From contig DAIOGK010000004.1 in NCBI GenBank assembly GCA_036745275.1, positions 1-64,000 on the forward strand: 64,000 nt of DNA, written 5' to 3'. The stretch is from JAIUNP01 sp020161975. Lineage in GTDB: Bacteria; Pseudomonadota; Alphaproteobacteria; Rhizobiales; Beijerinckiaceae. The notes beneath the pieces are model-generated. The model made no database searches. It was not told the DNA's origin and was given only the letters and a program-made list of their open reading frames with translations. Positions 1-8,772 of the stretch are shown here, one piece after another (the first letter of the stretch is position 1; every line of letters starts with the position of its first letter). A program made the position numbers and the translations under genes.

Positions 1-1413
1 CATCTCCGCCTCACACTCGACCACGGCCGGGATCAGCAGGATCTGCCGCGCGATACCGCCTGTCGCCCGCGCTGCCTTCAGCCGCTCGTAGACGAGGCGT
101 TCGTGGGCGGCGTGCTGGTCGACCAGAATGAAGCCGTCCTGCGTCTGGGCGACGATGTAGGTGTTGTGCAGCTGCGCCCGCGCGGCGCCGAGCGGAAACT
201 CCGTCGGCTCCGCCGCCGGCAGCGTCTCGGCGCGCGCAGCGGGCGCAAAATCCATGGCAAGGCCCGCCTGCGGCGGCTCATGCAGTACGCTCGGCGCATA
301 GGGAGAGGCGCGCCAGTCAAAATCCGCGCGCGGCGCGACACCTGCCGCGTGATGCGGCATCGGCCCGGGCTGGAAGGCCCTTTGCAGAGCGATGCCACCC
401 GTGGTGGCCGCGCGGTGGCCGGCGTTGGTGAGCGCGAGCCGCAGGGCCCCCACAATCAGCCCGCGCATCAGACCGGGATCGCGGAAGCGTACCTCGGCCT
501 TGGCCGGGTGAACGTTCACATCCACTTCCGCCGGATCGAGCGTCAGGAACAGCGCCACCACAGCATGACGGTCGCCGGACATCATGTCCTGATAGGCGCC
601 GCGCACCGCGCCATGCAGCAGCTTGTCGCGCACCGGACGCCCGTTGACGAAGAGATATTGCTCTTGGCTGGTCGCGCGGTGATAGGTCGGCAGGCCGGCA
701 AACCCTTCCAGCACCACGCCCTCCCGCGTTGCGCTGACCGGCACGGAATTGTCGCGGAACTCCCGGCCCAGCACCTGCCCGAGGCGCTGCAACTGTCCTT
801 CGGCACCGGAAGCGCAGGCGGCATAGTCAAAGCCCGAAATGTTATCGCCCGCCAGGATGAAGCGCGTTTCGGGGTTCGCCATGGCGAGGCGCTTCAGCAT
901 CTGGCTGACGGCAAGCGCCTCAGCGCGGTCGGATTTGAGAAACTTCAGCCGCGCCGGGGTGGCATGAAAGAGATCGCGCACCTCGATGCGCGTGCCCCGC
1001 GCCATGGCAGACGGGCGCACCTCCTCCTTCTGTCCGGCATCAACGAGGATGCCCCAGCCGTTCGGCGTTCCCGCCCCCCGCGTCTCGATGGCGAGGCGCG
1101 CGACAGAGGCGATGGAGGGCAGCGCCTCGCCGCGAAAGCCGAGCGTCATGATGCGGGTGAGGTCGCCGTCAGGCAGTTTCGAGGTCGCATGACGCTCGAC
1201 TGAAAGGGCGAGATCGCCCGCATCCATGCCATGCCCGTCATCGGTGACGCGGATCAGCCGTCGACCGCCGGCTTCCAGCACCACCTCGATGCGGCGGGCG
1301 CCGGCGTCCAGCGCATTCTCGACAAGTTCCTTCACCGCCGCAGCCGGGCGTTCGATGACCTCGCCGGCGGCGATGCGGTCGATCAGGATGGGGTCGAGGC
1401 GGCGGACGGGCAT
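1..1413 (-). CDS. mutL: DNA mismatch repair protein MutL (partial, 3' end outside window)
   Basis: MutL couples mismatch recognition by MutS to strand nicking and excision. The 471 visible codons begin MPVRRLDPILIDRIAAGEVI and show the GHKL ATPase motifs: ELVENALDAGA (Bergerat fold, Mg/ATP-binding Asn), DDGHGM and GFRGEALPSIASV. After a proline/alanine-rich linker the C-terminal dimerisation domain begins around residue 415 (AQLHNTYIVAQTQDG, DQHAAHERLVYERLK), which is the typical MutL order. The reading frame runs off base 1, so roughly the last quarter is missing. The start is the ATG at 1413, which gives the family N-terminus. A divergent gene begins at 1581, so the 167-bp gap should hold both promoters. 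Identification is secure. Confidence 0.96.
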   Translation of the reverse strand, partial: MPVRRLDPILIDRIAAGEVIERPAAAVKELVENALDAGARRIEVVLEAGGRRLIRVTDDGHGMDAGDLALSVERHATSKLPDGDLTRIMTLGFRGEALPSIASVARLAIETRGAGTPNGWGILVDAGQKEEVRPSAMARGTRIEVRDLFHATPARLKFLKSDRAEALAVSQMLKRLAMANPETRFILAGDNISGFDYAACASGAEGQLQRLGQVLGREFRDNSVPVSATREGVVLEGFAGLPTYHRATSQEQYLFVNGRPVRDKLLHGAVRGAYQDMMSGDRHAVVALFLTLDPAEVDVNVHPAKAEVRFRDPGLMRGLIVGALRLALTNAGHRAATTGGIALQRAFQPGPMPHHAAGVAPRADFDWRASPYAPSVLHEPPQAGLAMDFAPAARAETLPAAEPTEFPLGAARAQLHNTYIVAQTQDGFILVDQHAAHERLVYERLKAARATGGIARQILLIPAVVECEAEM

Positions 1414-1580
1414 GGTGATTCCTGTGGCGGCACCATAGCACCGGCAGGCGCATCATGATTGCCCGCGCCCGATAATTTTCCGGACCGGGAGTTGCTCCAA
1501 AAAGCCGATGTCATTCGACCAAAATTCAGTCGCAATTCAACAACATCCTCTGCCAACTCATCGTTCAGGAATTGGCGGTC

Positions 1581-2162
1581 ATGACTTTTTTCAGGCTGGC
1601 AAGGGCATTTTTCATCCCGTTTATTTTAACAACAGCAATCCTCGTCGGCTATGTTGTCGTTATGAAAACAATCAATGGCAATCGACCTCGGGCGACCAGA
1701 AGCATTGACACCCCGCTGGCTACGTCCGAACTGCGCACGGGCGTCAACGTCTACGGCCAACTTGATCCATCCGACATGGTGCGCGTCCGAGCAGCGGGCT
1801 TCCGGACAATTGTCGATCTCAGACCGGAAAACGAAGCATTTTTTCAGGTCGACACTACGAAACTGCGCAGCGCCGCGAATAAAGCCGGCATTACCTTCAT
1901 CTACCTGCCAACGCCGGCAGACAGCTTCCCGGATGAAATCGTCGATGAACTCGGGGCAACCCTTGCGCAGGTCAAGGGGCCGGTCCTGCTTTATTGCCGA
2001 AGCGGACAGCGCGCCGCCCGCGCCTGGGCATTGGCGGAAGCGTCACGGCCTGGTGGGCTTACTGCTCACAAGATTGCATCGGCCGTCAAGAAGAGCGGCC
2101 ATCCGATTGATGACCTGATGCCGGCTGTGAACCAGCGCATTGCCAACCGCGCCAAACTGTGA
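1581..2162 (+). CDS. Membrane-anchored protein-tyrosine-phosphatase-like / TIGR01244-type protein
   Basis: This 193-residue protein has one N-terminal membrane segment (about residues 7-30) followed by a dual-specificity-phosphatase-like domain. The active-site-like loop is YCRSGQRAARAW with Cys139 and Arg144. The spacing resembles the CRSGxRS loop of TIGR01244 / Blh-type proteins rather than the classical CX5R phosphatase loop. VYGQLDPSDMVRVRAAGFRT and the DLRPENE segment are typical of that family. The ATG at 1581 is preferred because AGGA lies 10 bases upstream; an in-frame TTG at 1572 is too close to it. A small membrane protein gene follows 10 bases downstream, probably co-transcribed. 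Substrate unknown; sulfur-transferase activity is also proposed for relatives. Confidence 0.75.
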   Translation: MTFFRLARAFFIPFILTTAILVGYVVVMKTINGNRPRATRSIDTPLATSELRTGVNVYGQLDPSDMVRVRAAGFRTIVDLRPENEAFFQVDTTKLRSAANKAGITFIYLPTPADSFPDEIVDELGATLAQVKGPVLLYCRSGQRAARAWALAEASRPGGLTAHKIASAVKKSGHPIDDLMPAVNQRIANRAKL

Positions 2163-2172
2163 GGCTGCCGCC

Positions 2173-2367
2173 GTGACCGCCCATGTCAGACTTCAGGAAA
2201 ACGACGCTTCCATGCCGGCCACGCCACCTGTCACCTCGCCATTGGCCGACAGCCCGTCCGATAAAAAATTTCCCATACTCCGGTTTGTGCTGGGCACGTT
2301 CGGAGTTCTCGCCGGAGTTGTGACGAGCCTAATCATTTTGGTCTTGATCTACGGATTTACCTGCTGA
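2173..2367 (+). CDS. Small single-pass membrane protein, unknown function
   Basis: This 64-residue protein has a polar, proline-rich N-terminal half and one hydrophobic segment near the C-terminus (FVLGTFGVLAGVVTSLIILV). I do not recognise a family. The GTG start at 2173 has GAGG 8 bases upstream, overlapping the stop codon of the preceding phosphatase-like gene, which suggests translational coupling. An ATG at 2212 with AGGA 13 bases upstream is the alternative and would give 51 residues. Its position suggests partnership with the membrane-anchored phosphatase-like protein, but nothing in the sequence states a role. Confidence 0.6.
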   Translation: MTAHVRLQENDASMPATPPVTSPLADSPSDKKFPILRFVLGTFGVLAGVVTSLIILVLIYGFTC

Positions 2368-2372
2368 CCGCC

Positions 2373-2391
2373 GGGCCTCCTGTGGAGGTCC
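2373..2391. other. Intergenic hairpin between convergent genes
   Basis: An 8-bp stem (GGGCCTCC / GGAGGTCC, one G-U pair) with a TGT loop sits between the convergent ends of the small membrane gene and typA. No T-run follows, so it is at best a weak or Rho-assisted terminator. Confidence 0.3.
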
Positions 2392-4218
2392 TCAGCTTGC
2401 CAGCGCTTCCTTGGCCTTTTCCTCGCGCTTGCGGTCGTTCGGATCGAGCAGGCGCTTTCTCAAGCGGATCGACTTCGGCGTCACCTCGACGAGTTCGTCG
2501 TCCTGAATCCAGGCAAGCGCACGCTCCAGCGTCATGCGCACCGGCGGGGTCAGCTTGACCGCCTCATCCTTGCCGGCGGCGCGGATGTTGGTCAGCTTCT
2601 TGCCCTTGAGCACGTTCACTTCAAGGTCGTTGTCGCGGGTGTGGATGCCGATGATCATCCCGCGATAGACCTTCCAGCCCGGCTCGATCACCATCGGGCC
2701 GCGATCCTCAAGGTTCCACAGCGCGTAGGCGACAGCCTCGCCGATGTCGTTGGAGATGAGGACGCCGTTGCGGCGGCCTTCCACCTCGCCCTTGTAGGGC
2801 TGGTAGGAGTGGAACAGCCGGTTCATGATCGCCGTGCCGCGCGTATCGGTGAGGAGTTCCGACTGATAGCCAATGAGGCCACGCGTCGGAGCATGGAACA
2901 CGAGGCGGACGCGGTTGCCGCCCGAGGGCTTCATTTCAAGCAGGTCCGCCTTGCGCTCGGACATCTTCTGCACGACGACGCCGGAATGTTCCTGATCGAC
3001 GTCGACGAAGACCTCTTCGATTGGCTCCAGCGTCTGGCCGGCCTCATCCTTCTGGAACACAACGCGGGGACGCGAGACTGCCAGTTCGAAGCCCTCACGG
3101 CGCATCGTCTCGATCAGGATCGCAAGCTGGAGTTCGCCGCGGCCCGAGACGATGAAGCTGTCCTTGTCGGCGGCTTCCTCGATCTTGAGCGCGACATTGC
3201 CCTCGGCCTCCTTCAGCAGGCGGTCGCGGATGACGCGGCTTGTCACCTTGTCGCCCTCGGTACCGGCCAGAGGCGAATCGTTGACGATGAAGCTCATCGA
3301 GACGGTCGGCGGGTCGATCGGCTGGGCCACCATCGCCTCGGTCACATCGGGCGCGCAGAAGGTATCGGCGACTGTGCCCTTGGTCAGGCCCGCGATGGCG
3401 ACGATATCGCCGGCGACGGCCTCTTCAATCGGCTGGCGCTCGATGCCGCGGAAGGCGAGGATCTTGGAGACGCGTCCGGTTTCGATCAGCGAACCATCGG
3501 CGGCCAGCGCCTTGATCGGCATATTCGGCTTGATGGAGCCGGAAACGACCTTTCCGGTGATGATGCGGCCCAGGAAGGGGTTGGCTTCAAGAATGGTGCC
3601 GATCATCCGGAAAGCACCGTCTTCGGTCGAGGCTTCCGGCACATGTTTCAGGATCAAGTCGAACAGCGGGGCGAGGCCCTCGTCCTGCGGACCTTCGGGG
3701 CTTTCGGCCATCCAGCCACCGCGGCCGGAACCGTAGAGAATCGGGAAATCGAGTTGCTCATCGTCGGCATCGAGGGCGGCGAAGAGGTCGAACACCTCAT
3801 TGATGACCTCGCCGGCGCGGGCGTCGGCGCGGTCGACCTTGTTCACGGCAACGATGGGGCGCAGGCCGAGCTTCAACGCCTTGCCGACCACGAACTTGGT
3901 CTGCGGCATCGGCCCTTCGGCTGCGTCCACAAGCACGACCACGCCATCGACCATGTTGAGAATGCGCTCAACCTCGCCGCCGAAATCAGCGTGGCCGGGC
4001 GTGTCGACGATGTTGATGCGCGTGCCCTTCCATTCCAGCGAGGTGCATTTGGCCAGAATGGTGATGCCGCGCTCTTTTTCGAGATCGTTGGAATCCATCA
4101 CGCGTTCGGCGACGCGCTGGTTCTCGCGGAAGGCGCCGGATTGCTGGAGGAGCTTGTCGACAAGCGTGGTCTTGCCATGGTCGACGTGGGCGATGATCGC
4201 GATGTTGCGCAGGGCCAT
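2392..4218 (-). CDS. typA: Ribosome-associated translational GTPase TypA/BipA
   Basis: TypA/BipA is an EF-G-like GTPase that binds 70S ribosomes and assists 50S assembly and stress growth. The 608-residue product shows G1 AHVDHGKTTL, G2 RGITI, G3 DTPGHADFGGE and G4 NKVDRADAR, then domain II, EF-G-like domain III/V segments and the BipA-specific C-terminal domain (NDIGEAVAYALWNLEDRGPM, near residues 480-500). Length matches the family (about 605-610). The chosen start MALRNIAIIAHVDHG is the family start; upstream in-frame codons to 4287 are not supported. It lies downstream of the TAXI-like gene on the same strand with a 122-bp gap and a plausible promoter of its own. Confidence 0.96.
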   Translation of the reverse strand: MALRNIAIIAHVDHGKTTLVDKLLQQSGAFRENQRVAERVMDSNDLEKERGITILAKCTSLEWKGTRINIVDTPGHADFGGEVERILNMVDGVVVLVDAAEGPMPQTKFVVGKALKLGLRPIVAVNKVDRADARAGEVINEVFDLFAALDADDEQLDFPILYGSGRGGWMAESPEGPQDEGLAPLFDLILKHVPEASTEDGAFRMIGTILEANPFLGRIITGKVVSGSIKPNMPIKALAADGSLIETGRVSKILAFRGIERQPIEEAVAGDIVAIAGLTKGTVADTFCAPDVTEAMVAQPIDPPTVSMSFIVNDSPLAGTEGDKVTSRVIRDRLLKEAEGNVALKIEEAADKDSFIVSGRGELQLAILIETMRREGFELAVSRPRVVFQKDEAGQTLEPIEEVFVDVDQEHSGVVVQKMSERKADLLEMKPSGGNRVRLVFHAPTRGLIGYQSELLTDTRGTAIMNRLFHSYQPYKGEVEGRRNGVLISNDIGEAVAYALWNLEDRGPMVIEPGWKVYRGMIIGIHTRDNDLEVNVLKGKKLTNIRAAGKDEAVKLTPPVRMTLERALAWIQDDELVEVTPKSIRLRKRLLDPNDRKREEKAKEALAS

Positions 4219-4283
4219 TTGGGGTGTCCGAGAAAGCGTCGCCGGACGGGGTCGCGTCCGGCGGACAAAAGAAATTTTGCGCT

Positions 4284-4312
4284 GCAATAAACCGTCGGCG
4301 GCGAAAGGGCAA
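4284..4312 (-). promoter_or_regulatory. Candidate sigma-70 promoter of typA
   Basis: Reading the minus strand, TTGCCC (4312-4307) and TATTGC (4289-4284) are separated by 17 bases and lie about 65 bases upstream of the typA start. The hexamers are imperfect, so this is a prediction only. Confidence 0.35.
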
Positions 4313-4340
4313 CCGGAGCAGCGGATTTTCGCCCGATATC

Positions 4341-5657
4341 CTAACCTGCCATGCCGCCAAGCTCGTGCGAAAGTTGCGTGCGGCGCTCGTCCACGGCGGT
4401 TCGCACCTCGGATAGCGCGATGGTGAAGGCGCTCAGCACAGCCTCGTCGATATCGCTGCCTGCCGCGCGTTCCAGCGTTCGGCTGAAGGCATCGTCGGCA
4501 TCGTGCTGCACGCGATCGAGTTCCTCGGTCGTTTTAGCCGAGCGGGCGCGCCGCAGCAGCATCAGCATCTTGTCGATCTCGGTCTTGCCGGCAGGACGGG
4601 CCTGGGCCATGTGGCGGCTGAACAGGGCGGCAATGAGCGAACCGAGCAGGCCAACCACCATGACCGATATGTAGATCCACTCGCCATATTCCTCGATGAA
4701 GCTCTTGCGCTCGCCATCGAAATAGGCTGCCGCTCCGGCGTGGACGACCAGCGGCCCCAGCACCTCGGTGTTCGGAGCCTCGATGCGCGCAAAGCCCGGC
4801 ACCTCGGCAGCAACCGTCTGGCGCACGTCGAACAGGCTTTTGGCGAGATCCCCCACGGTGCTCTCGCTCAACGAACGATCAACCACCAGCCGGTGTGTGA
4901 CCGAAAGGGTCATGATGTCGGACGACGGCAACGGCGGTGTGCCGCCGAAAATGCCCCGCAGAACCGTGAGGGTATCGAACGCAGGATTGCGCTGGGCAAT
5001 CGCCTCGGCGGGCGAGGCCGGGATCAGTACCGGCGGACGGCCTTCCGCGTCAAAAAGATCATTGAACACCCGACCGAGCAGCCCCCCTGCCGGCGGGCCG
5101 ACCACGAGAATTGCGTCAAGCGAGCCATCCTGAATGGAGTGCCGGATGTTCGGCGGCGCAACCGGCACCCGCGTCACTTTCGCAGGGTCGATGCCGTTGC
5201 GTTCCAGCAGCAGGTCCAGAAACTTGCTGTTCAGATTGAAGCCGCGGGCGATGCCGACCTTCCGGCCAGCCAGGTGCTCCAGCGCGGTGATGCCTTTGTC
5301 CCTCGGAGCCATGACCAGAAACGCATCACGATGCAGGATCGCCACCGTTGCAGCGTTGGGCGGCACATTTCCGTCGCTGCGGACGACCGCTGCATCCACC
5401 CGGCCCTGGCGGAGCAGTTCGGCGCTGCCCGTCGGCCCGTCCGTGGGCACAAGCCGGAGGCGGATGGGGTGCTTTTCTCGCGCAAAGGTCTGGAGGATGG
5501 TGACAACGGCCTTGGTATCATCGCTGCCCACCGGGCCAACCGCGATGCGCAGAACCGTCGGCGCGGCGAACGTGTAGATGAAGGCCGCCGCCAGGCCCGT
5601 CAGGCCCAGGATGATCGCGACGACCAGCATGAGGAATGACCGCTTCACTCCTGCCAT
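4341..5657 (-). CDS. TAXI-type TRAP solute-binding-like membrane protein with cytoplasmic tail
   Basis: This 438-residue protein has an N-terminal membrane segment (about residues 6-30), then a periplasmic TAXI-family fold: ALEHLAGRKVGIARGFNLNS, SIQDGSLDAILVVGPPAGG and ADLAKSLFDVRQTVA-like helices. Unlike a free binding protein it has a second membrane segment (YISVMVVGLLGSLIAALFSR) near residue 340 and about 80 charged, helical cytoplasmic residues. No TRAP permease gene is adjacent. The start at 5657 has AAGGA 10 bases upstream. A chemoreceptor gene is divergent from it. The architecture suggests ligand sensing or anchoring rather than simple transport; this is inference. Confidence 0.72.
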   Translation of the reverse strand: MAGVKRSFLMLVVAIILGLTGLAAAFIYTFAAPTVLRIAVGPVGSDDTKAVVTILQTFAREKHPIRLRLVPTDGPTGSAELLRQGRVDAAVVRSDGNVPPNAATVAILHRDAFLVMAPRDKGITALEHLAGRKVGIARGFNLNSKFLDLLLERNGIDPAKVTRVPVAPPNIRHSIQDGSLDAILVVGPPAGGLLGRVFNDLFDAEGRPPVLIPASPAEAIAQRNPAFDTLTVLRGIFGGTPPLPSSDIMTLSVTHRLVVDRSLSESTVGDLAKSLFDVRQTVAAEVPGFARIEAPNTEVLGPLVVHAGAAAYFDGERKSFIEEYGEWIYISVMVVGLLGSLIAALFSRHMAQARPAGKTEIDKMLMLLRRARSAKTTEELDRVQHDADDAFSRTLERAAGSDIDEAVLSAFTIALSEVRTAVDERRTQLSHELGGMAG

Positions 5658-5839
5658 CACCGTTCCATCCTTGCTGCGCCAGAAACCTGAGACGTCAGGT
5701 GTAACCCGCCGAATCGGGCAACACCATGGCATTCCCGGCGACGAGACTTAAGCATTATAGCTTTCAACTCGTTGATTTTACGGTGCTTTAACCAGAATGT
5801 CGGATTCTCGCGGGCGTATTTATCCGGAGACGTGCCGAC

Positions 5840-7585
5840 ATGACCATTCGCCGCAGCCTGTTCGGCGCCCTGCTCTGGCCCATTCCGATCCTGGTGGCCG
5901 TCATCGGGATATCGCTGTTCGTGGAGCTGAAGCAGTTCGTCGAGCGCCGGGCCATCGAGGATGTGGCCCGCGAGGATACCTCGCAGCTGGAGTCGCTCAA
6001 GCGGATCCGCTCCTTCTACAACGAACAGGTCGTGCGCAAGGTTCTGCCGGCGGGCGGGGTCGAGACAGGCTCTGACTTCCGCGGCAAGGACAAAACCATC
6101 CCCTATCCCGCAACTTTCCTGCATGAGATCGCCGCGCTTTCTGCCGACGACAGCCGCCGTTTCTCCCTCGTCAGTCCCTTTCCGTTCTCCAACCGCAAGG
6201 ACCGGGTGTTGAACCCATGGCAGGCGGAAGCCTGGCAGTTTCTGAAGGCCAATCCCGACCAGCATTTCATCAAGGAAATCACGGTGGATGGACAGGCACA
6301 TGTCTATGTGGCGGTTGGTGACCGGCTCGTTGCACAGACCTGCGTCGATTGTCACAATTCCCATCCCGACAGCCTGAAACGGGACTGGAAACTCGGCGAT
6401 CTCCGTGCCGTGTTCGGCAGCACCATTCCGACATCGGAAATCGCCGCACGCATGACCGATCTGCGGAACTGGATCATCGTCATGTTGGCCAGCGGCTTTG
6501 TGATTGCCACGACCGTCTATCTCATTCTGGTGCGCGTCGCACGCCAGCGGTTGATGTCCGCTGTGACAACACTGCGCGATGTCGTGACCGGCAAGGCGAC
6601 GAGCGTGCCCAAGGTACGGTCAAAGGATATTGAGACGACGGAAATCTACACCGCCGCCGCCGCCTTCCTTGCCGGGCAGGAACAGCGCATCCATCTGGAA
6701 CAGGAGCGTCTGATGGGCGTCGAGCAACAGGAGCACCGCGCCGAGGTCATCACGGCCAGCGTTGCGACCTTTGATGCCGCAACGGCAAAGACGCTCACCC
6801 GCCTCAACGCCCTTTCCGAAGGGTTGACCGCAAAGGCGATGGCGCTTGATGGTGCTGCGATTGCGCTTTCCAAGCGCGTCGCCTCGGCCGAGGCCGCGTC
6901 CTCGGTCACGGCCTGTGAAGTCGCGGCTGCACAGGCCGCCGCCGGTCAGTTGTTCCAGTCCATCACCGCGATGTCGCAGACCTCGACCAAGGCGATGGAT
7001 GTCACGCAACTCGCGACCTCCGAATCCGGACGGACACAAGCGACCATCGAGACGCTGGCCGCCACCACGGAGCGGGTCGGCGCCGTTGTCGAAACCATTC
7101 ACGCCATCGCCACGCAGACCAACCTGCTTGCGCTCAACGCAACCATCGAAGCGGCGCGGGCGGGCGATGCCGGACGCGGCTTTTCCGTCGTCGCGCAGGA
7201 AGTCAAGGCACTGGCCAACGAAACGGCCCGGGCCACCGAAGAGATCAATCGTGAGATCGCAGCCATTTCCCACGCCTGCTCCGATGTTTCTACCTCATTC
7301 CGTGAAGTGACGAGCATCATCGGCGAGATGGGCCGCATCGTTGGTTCCGTATCGCGCGTGGCACAGGATCAGACAAGCTGGGTCGATACAATCCTGTCTA
7401 ATGTCCGCCGCGTTGCGGTCGCCTCCGATCAGGGTGTTAGCGCTACGCTGGAAGCCGGAGAGGCGATGCGGGATGTCGAAGCGGTCGCCAAGGAGTTGCG
7501 CGACCTGTCACAGGAGGTGGCGGGTGACACCACCGCACTCGACACGGACGTTAAGACCTTCCTTGGCACGGTGCGTGCCCGCTGA
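5840..7585 (+). CDS. Methyl-accepting chemotaxis protein with Tll0287-like (DUF3365) haem-type sensor
   Basis: This 581-residue receptor has membrane segment 1 at about residues 9-31, a periplasmic Tll0287-like/DUF3365 domain (about 45-200), membrane segment 2 near 212-235, and a cytoplasmic signalling domain. The sensor carries a covalent haem c motif TCVDCHNSHP (Cys168, Cys171, His172). The signalling hairpin tip is NLLALNATIEAARAGDAGRG with flanking AQEVKALANETARATEEI. Family knowledge suggests sensing of redox or gases through haem. The start ATG at 5840 has CGGAG about 10 bases upstream. It is divergent from the TAXI-like gene and ends just before a strong terminator. No che genes are nearby, so it must feed a pathway encoded elsewhere. 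Confidence 0.9.
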   Translation: MTIRRSLFGALLWPIPILVAVIGISLFVELKQFVERRAIEDVAREDTSQLESLKRIRSFYNEQVVRKVLPAGGVETGSDFRGKDKTIPYPATFLHEIAALSADDSRRFSLVSPFPFSNRKDRVLNPWQAEAWQFLKANPDQHFIKEITVDGQAHVYVAVGDRLVAQTCVDCHNSHPDSLKRDWKLGDLRAVFGSTIPTSEIAARMTDLRNWIIVMLASGFVIATTVYLILVRVARQRLMSAVTTLRDVVTGKATSVPKVRSKDIETTEIYTAAAAFLAGQEQRIHLEQERLMGVEQQEHRAEVITASVATFDAATAKTLTRLNALSEGLTAKAMALDGAAIALSKRVASAEAASSVTACEVAAAQAAAGQLFQSITAMSQTSTKAMDVTQLATSESGRTQATIETLAATTERVGAVVETIHAIATQTNLLALNATIEAARAGDAGRGFSVVAQEVKALANETARATEEINREIAAISHACSDVSTSFREVTSIIGEMGRIVGSVSRVAQDQTSWVDTILSNVRRVAVASDQGVSATLEAGEAMRDVEAVAKELRDLSQEVAGDTTALDTDVKTFLGTVRAR

Positions 7586-7624
7586 AGCCTCGCTCGCGCT
7601 TGCCGCATCGCCGCTCGCATTAAC

Positions 7625-7654
7625 GAAAGGCCCCGTCTCCGGGGCCTTTCATTT
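7625..7654. terminator. Bidirectional Rho-independent terminator
   Basis: GAAAGGCCCCG (7625-7635) and CGGGGCCTTTC (7640-7650) form a perfect 11-bp stem with a 4-base loop, followed by ATTTT. It lies between the convergent ends of the chemoreceptor and Tim44-domain genes and can serve both. Confidence 0.85.
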
Positions 7655-7672
7655 TGCCTGGATGTCGCGGTC

Positions 7673-8650
7673 TTACGCCTGCTGGATGGCCGAAAGACGC
7701 CAACCTTCCGGGCTTTCGCCGGGGCGGCGCACGAAGGTCCAGAGTTCGGTCGCTTCCTCGGTCCGGTTCGGATCACCTTCCACGATGCGACCCGTCGCCT
7801 GCTCCACCTTCACGTCCGTCAGCGCAAAGCGCATGGCCACCGTTGCATATTCGGCGCCAGGCTCGCGCCAGGCTTCGGCAAGGTCGCCCTGCAACAGCTT
7901 GACGTTGCTGATGCGGTTGACGAGGCCACGGCGGGCGAGGTCGCCGATGTCGTGGCCGAAATTCTCGACCATTTCCGGCGTCGCGCGCAGCATGAGGGCG
8001 TTGCGGTCGACAGCGCTGTAGGCGGCCTGAACCTCGCCCAGAAGACGCTCGAACGCGTTGAAATCCACTTCAGCGAGCTGGAGCGGCTGCACTTGCGGCA
8101 CACTGGCGCTGCCGGCACCGGGTGTCGTCATGCCAGGCGCATTCATGCCGGGCATTGCGGCCTGGCGTCTAAAGTCTGGAGCATTGCCCGCCACGGCGGG
8201 CTGGTTCCGGTTCTTCCACCAGTTGAACGCAAAGCGCGCCACGAAAAACACCAGCGCCACTTGCAGCAGCAGGCCGAGGAAGCCCATCAACGAACCGATC
8301 CCGCCAAGAAAGCCCTGACCGGTCAGCAGGCCGAAGAGGCCGGCGCCGAGAAAACCCATGGCAAAGCCGCCCATCAGGCCACCGAAGCGCGAGCCGGAGG
8401 CCTTGCTGGCCGCGGCGGCACCGCCGGCAGCCATGCCCGGGGACGGGCTTTGCGCGCCCGGCAATGGCTGAGCCGTGCGCGGCGCAGTATCCGTGGCGGG
8501 CGGGGCCGTGCGCGACATCGAGCCACGGCTTCCGAACGACTTGCCGCCGCCGGCCCTTGCGAACGCATCGCCTGCGCCAAACGACAACGCTGCAGCGAGC
8601 GCAAGGCCCGTGGCGACGCGACGCGCAATGGACGAATTGGAACGCTTCAT
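7673..8650 (-). CDS. Tim44-like domain membrane protein
   Basis: This 325-residue protein has an N-terminal signal or anchor (RVATGLALAAALSFGAGDAF), a Gly/Ala/Pro-rich stretch, hydrophobic glycine-rich segments (FAMGFLGAGLFGLL and SLMGFLGLLLQVALVFFVAR) around residues 120-170, and a C-terminal Tim44-like domain (LLGEVQAAYSAVDRNAL ... ATELWTFVRRP). In bacteria Tim44-domain proteins are inner-membrane proteins; the mitochondrial homologue works in protein import, but the bacterial role is unclear. The ATG at 8650 has GGGAGAGAT directly upstream. It is monocistronic, ending at the bidirectional terminator, with argG further downstream of its upstream flank. Confidence 0.85.
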   Translation of the reverse strand: MKRSNSSIARRVATGLALAAALSFGAGDAFARAGGGKSFGSRGSMSRTAPPATDTAPRTAQPLPGAQSPSPGMAAGGAAAASKASGSRFGGLMGGFAMGFLGAGLFGLLTGQGFLGGIGSLMGFLGLLLQVALVFFVARFAFNWWKNRNQPAVAGNAPDFRRQAAMPGMNAPGMTTPGAGSASVPQVQPLQLAEVDFNAFERLLGEVQAAYSAVDRNALMLRATPEMVENFGHDIGDLARRGLVNRISNVKLLQGDLAEAWREPGAEYATVAMRFALTDVKVEQATGRIVEGDPNRTEEATELWTFVRRPGESPEGWRLSAIQQA

Positions 8651-8772
8651 ATCTCTCTCCCAAACGGCGAAACCTTTCGCCGCAGGTCGAAATATAGTGC
8701 ATTCCACCTCAAAATAACAGGGGCACCAGCCCGACCGGACCGGCACCCCCCAACATTTCCAAGCTTGCTTAC

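Noticed and set aside
2641..4290. 549-codon plus-strand frame across typA
   Set aside because: Antisense to typA with all GTPase motifs on the other strand.
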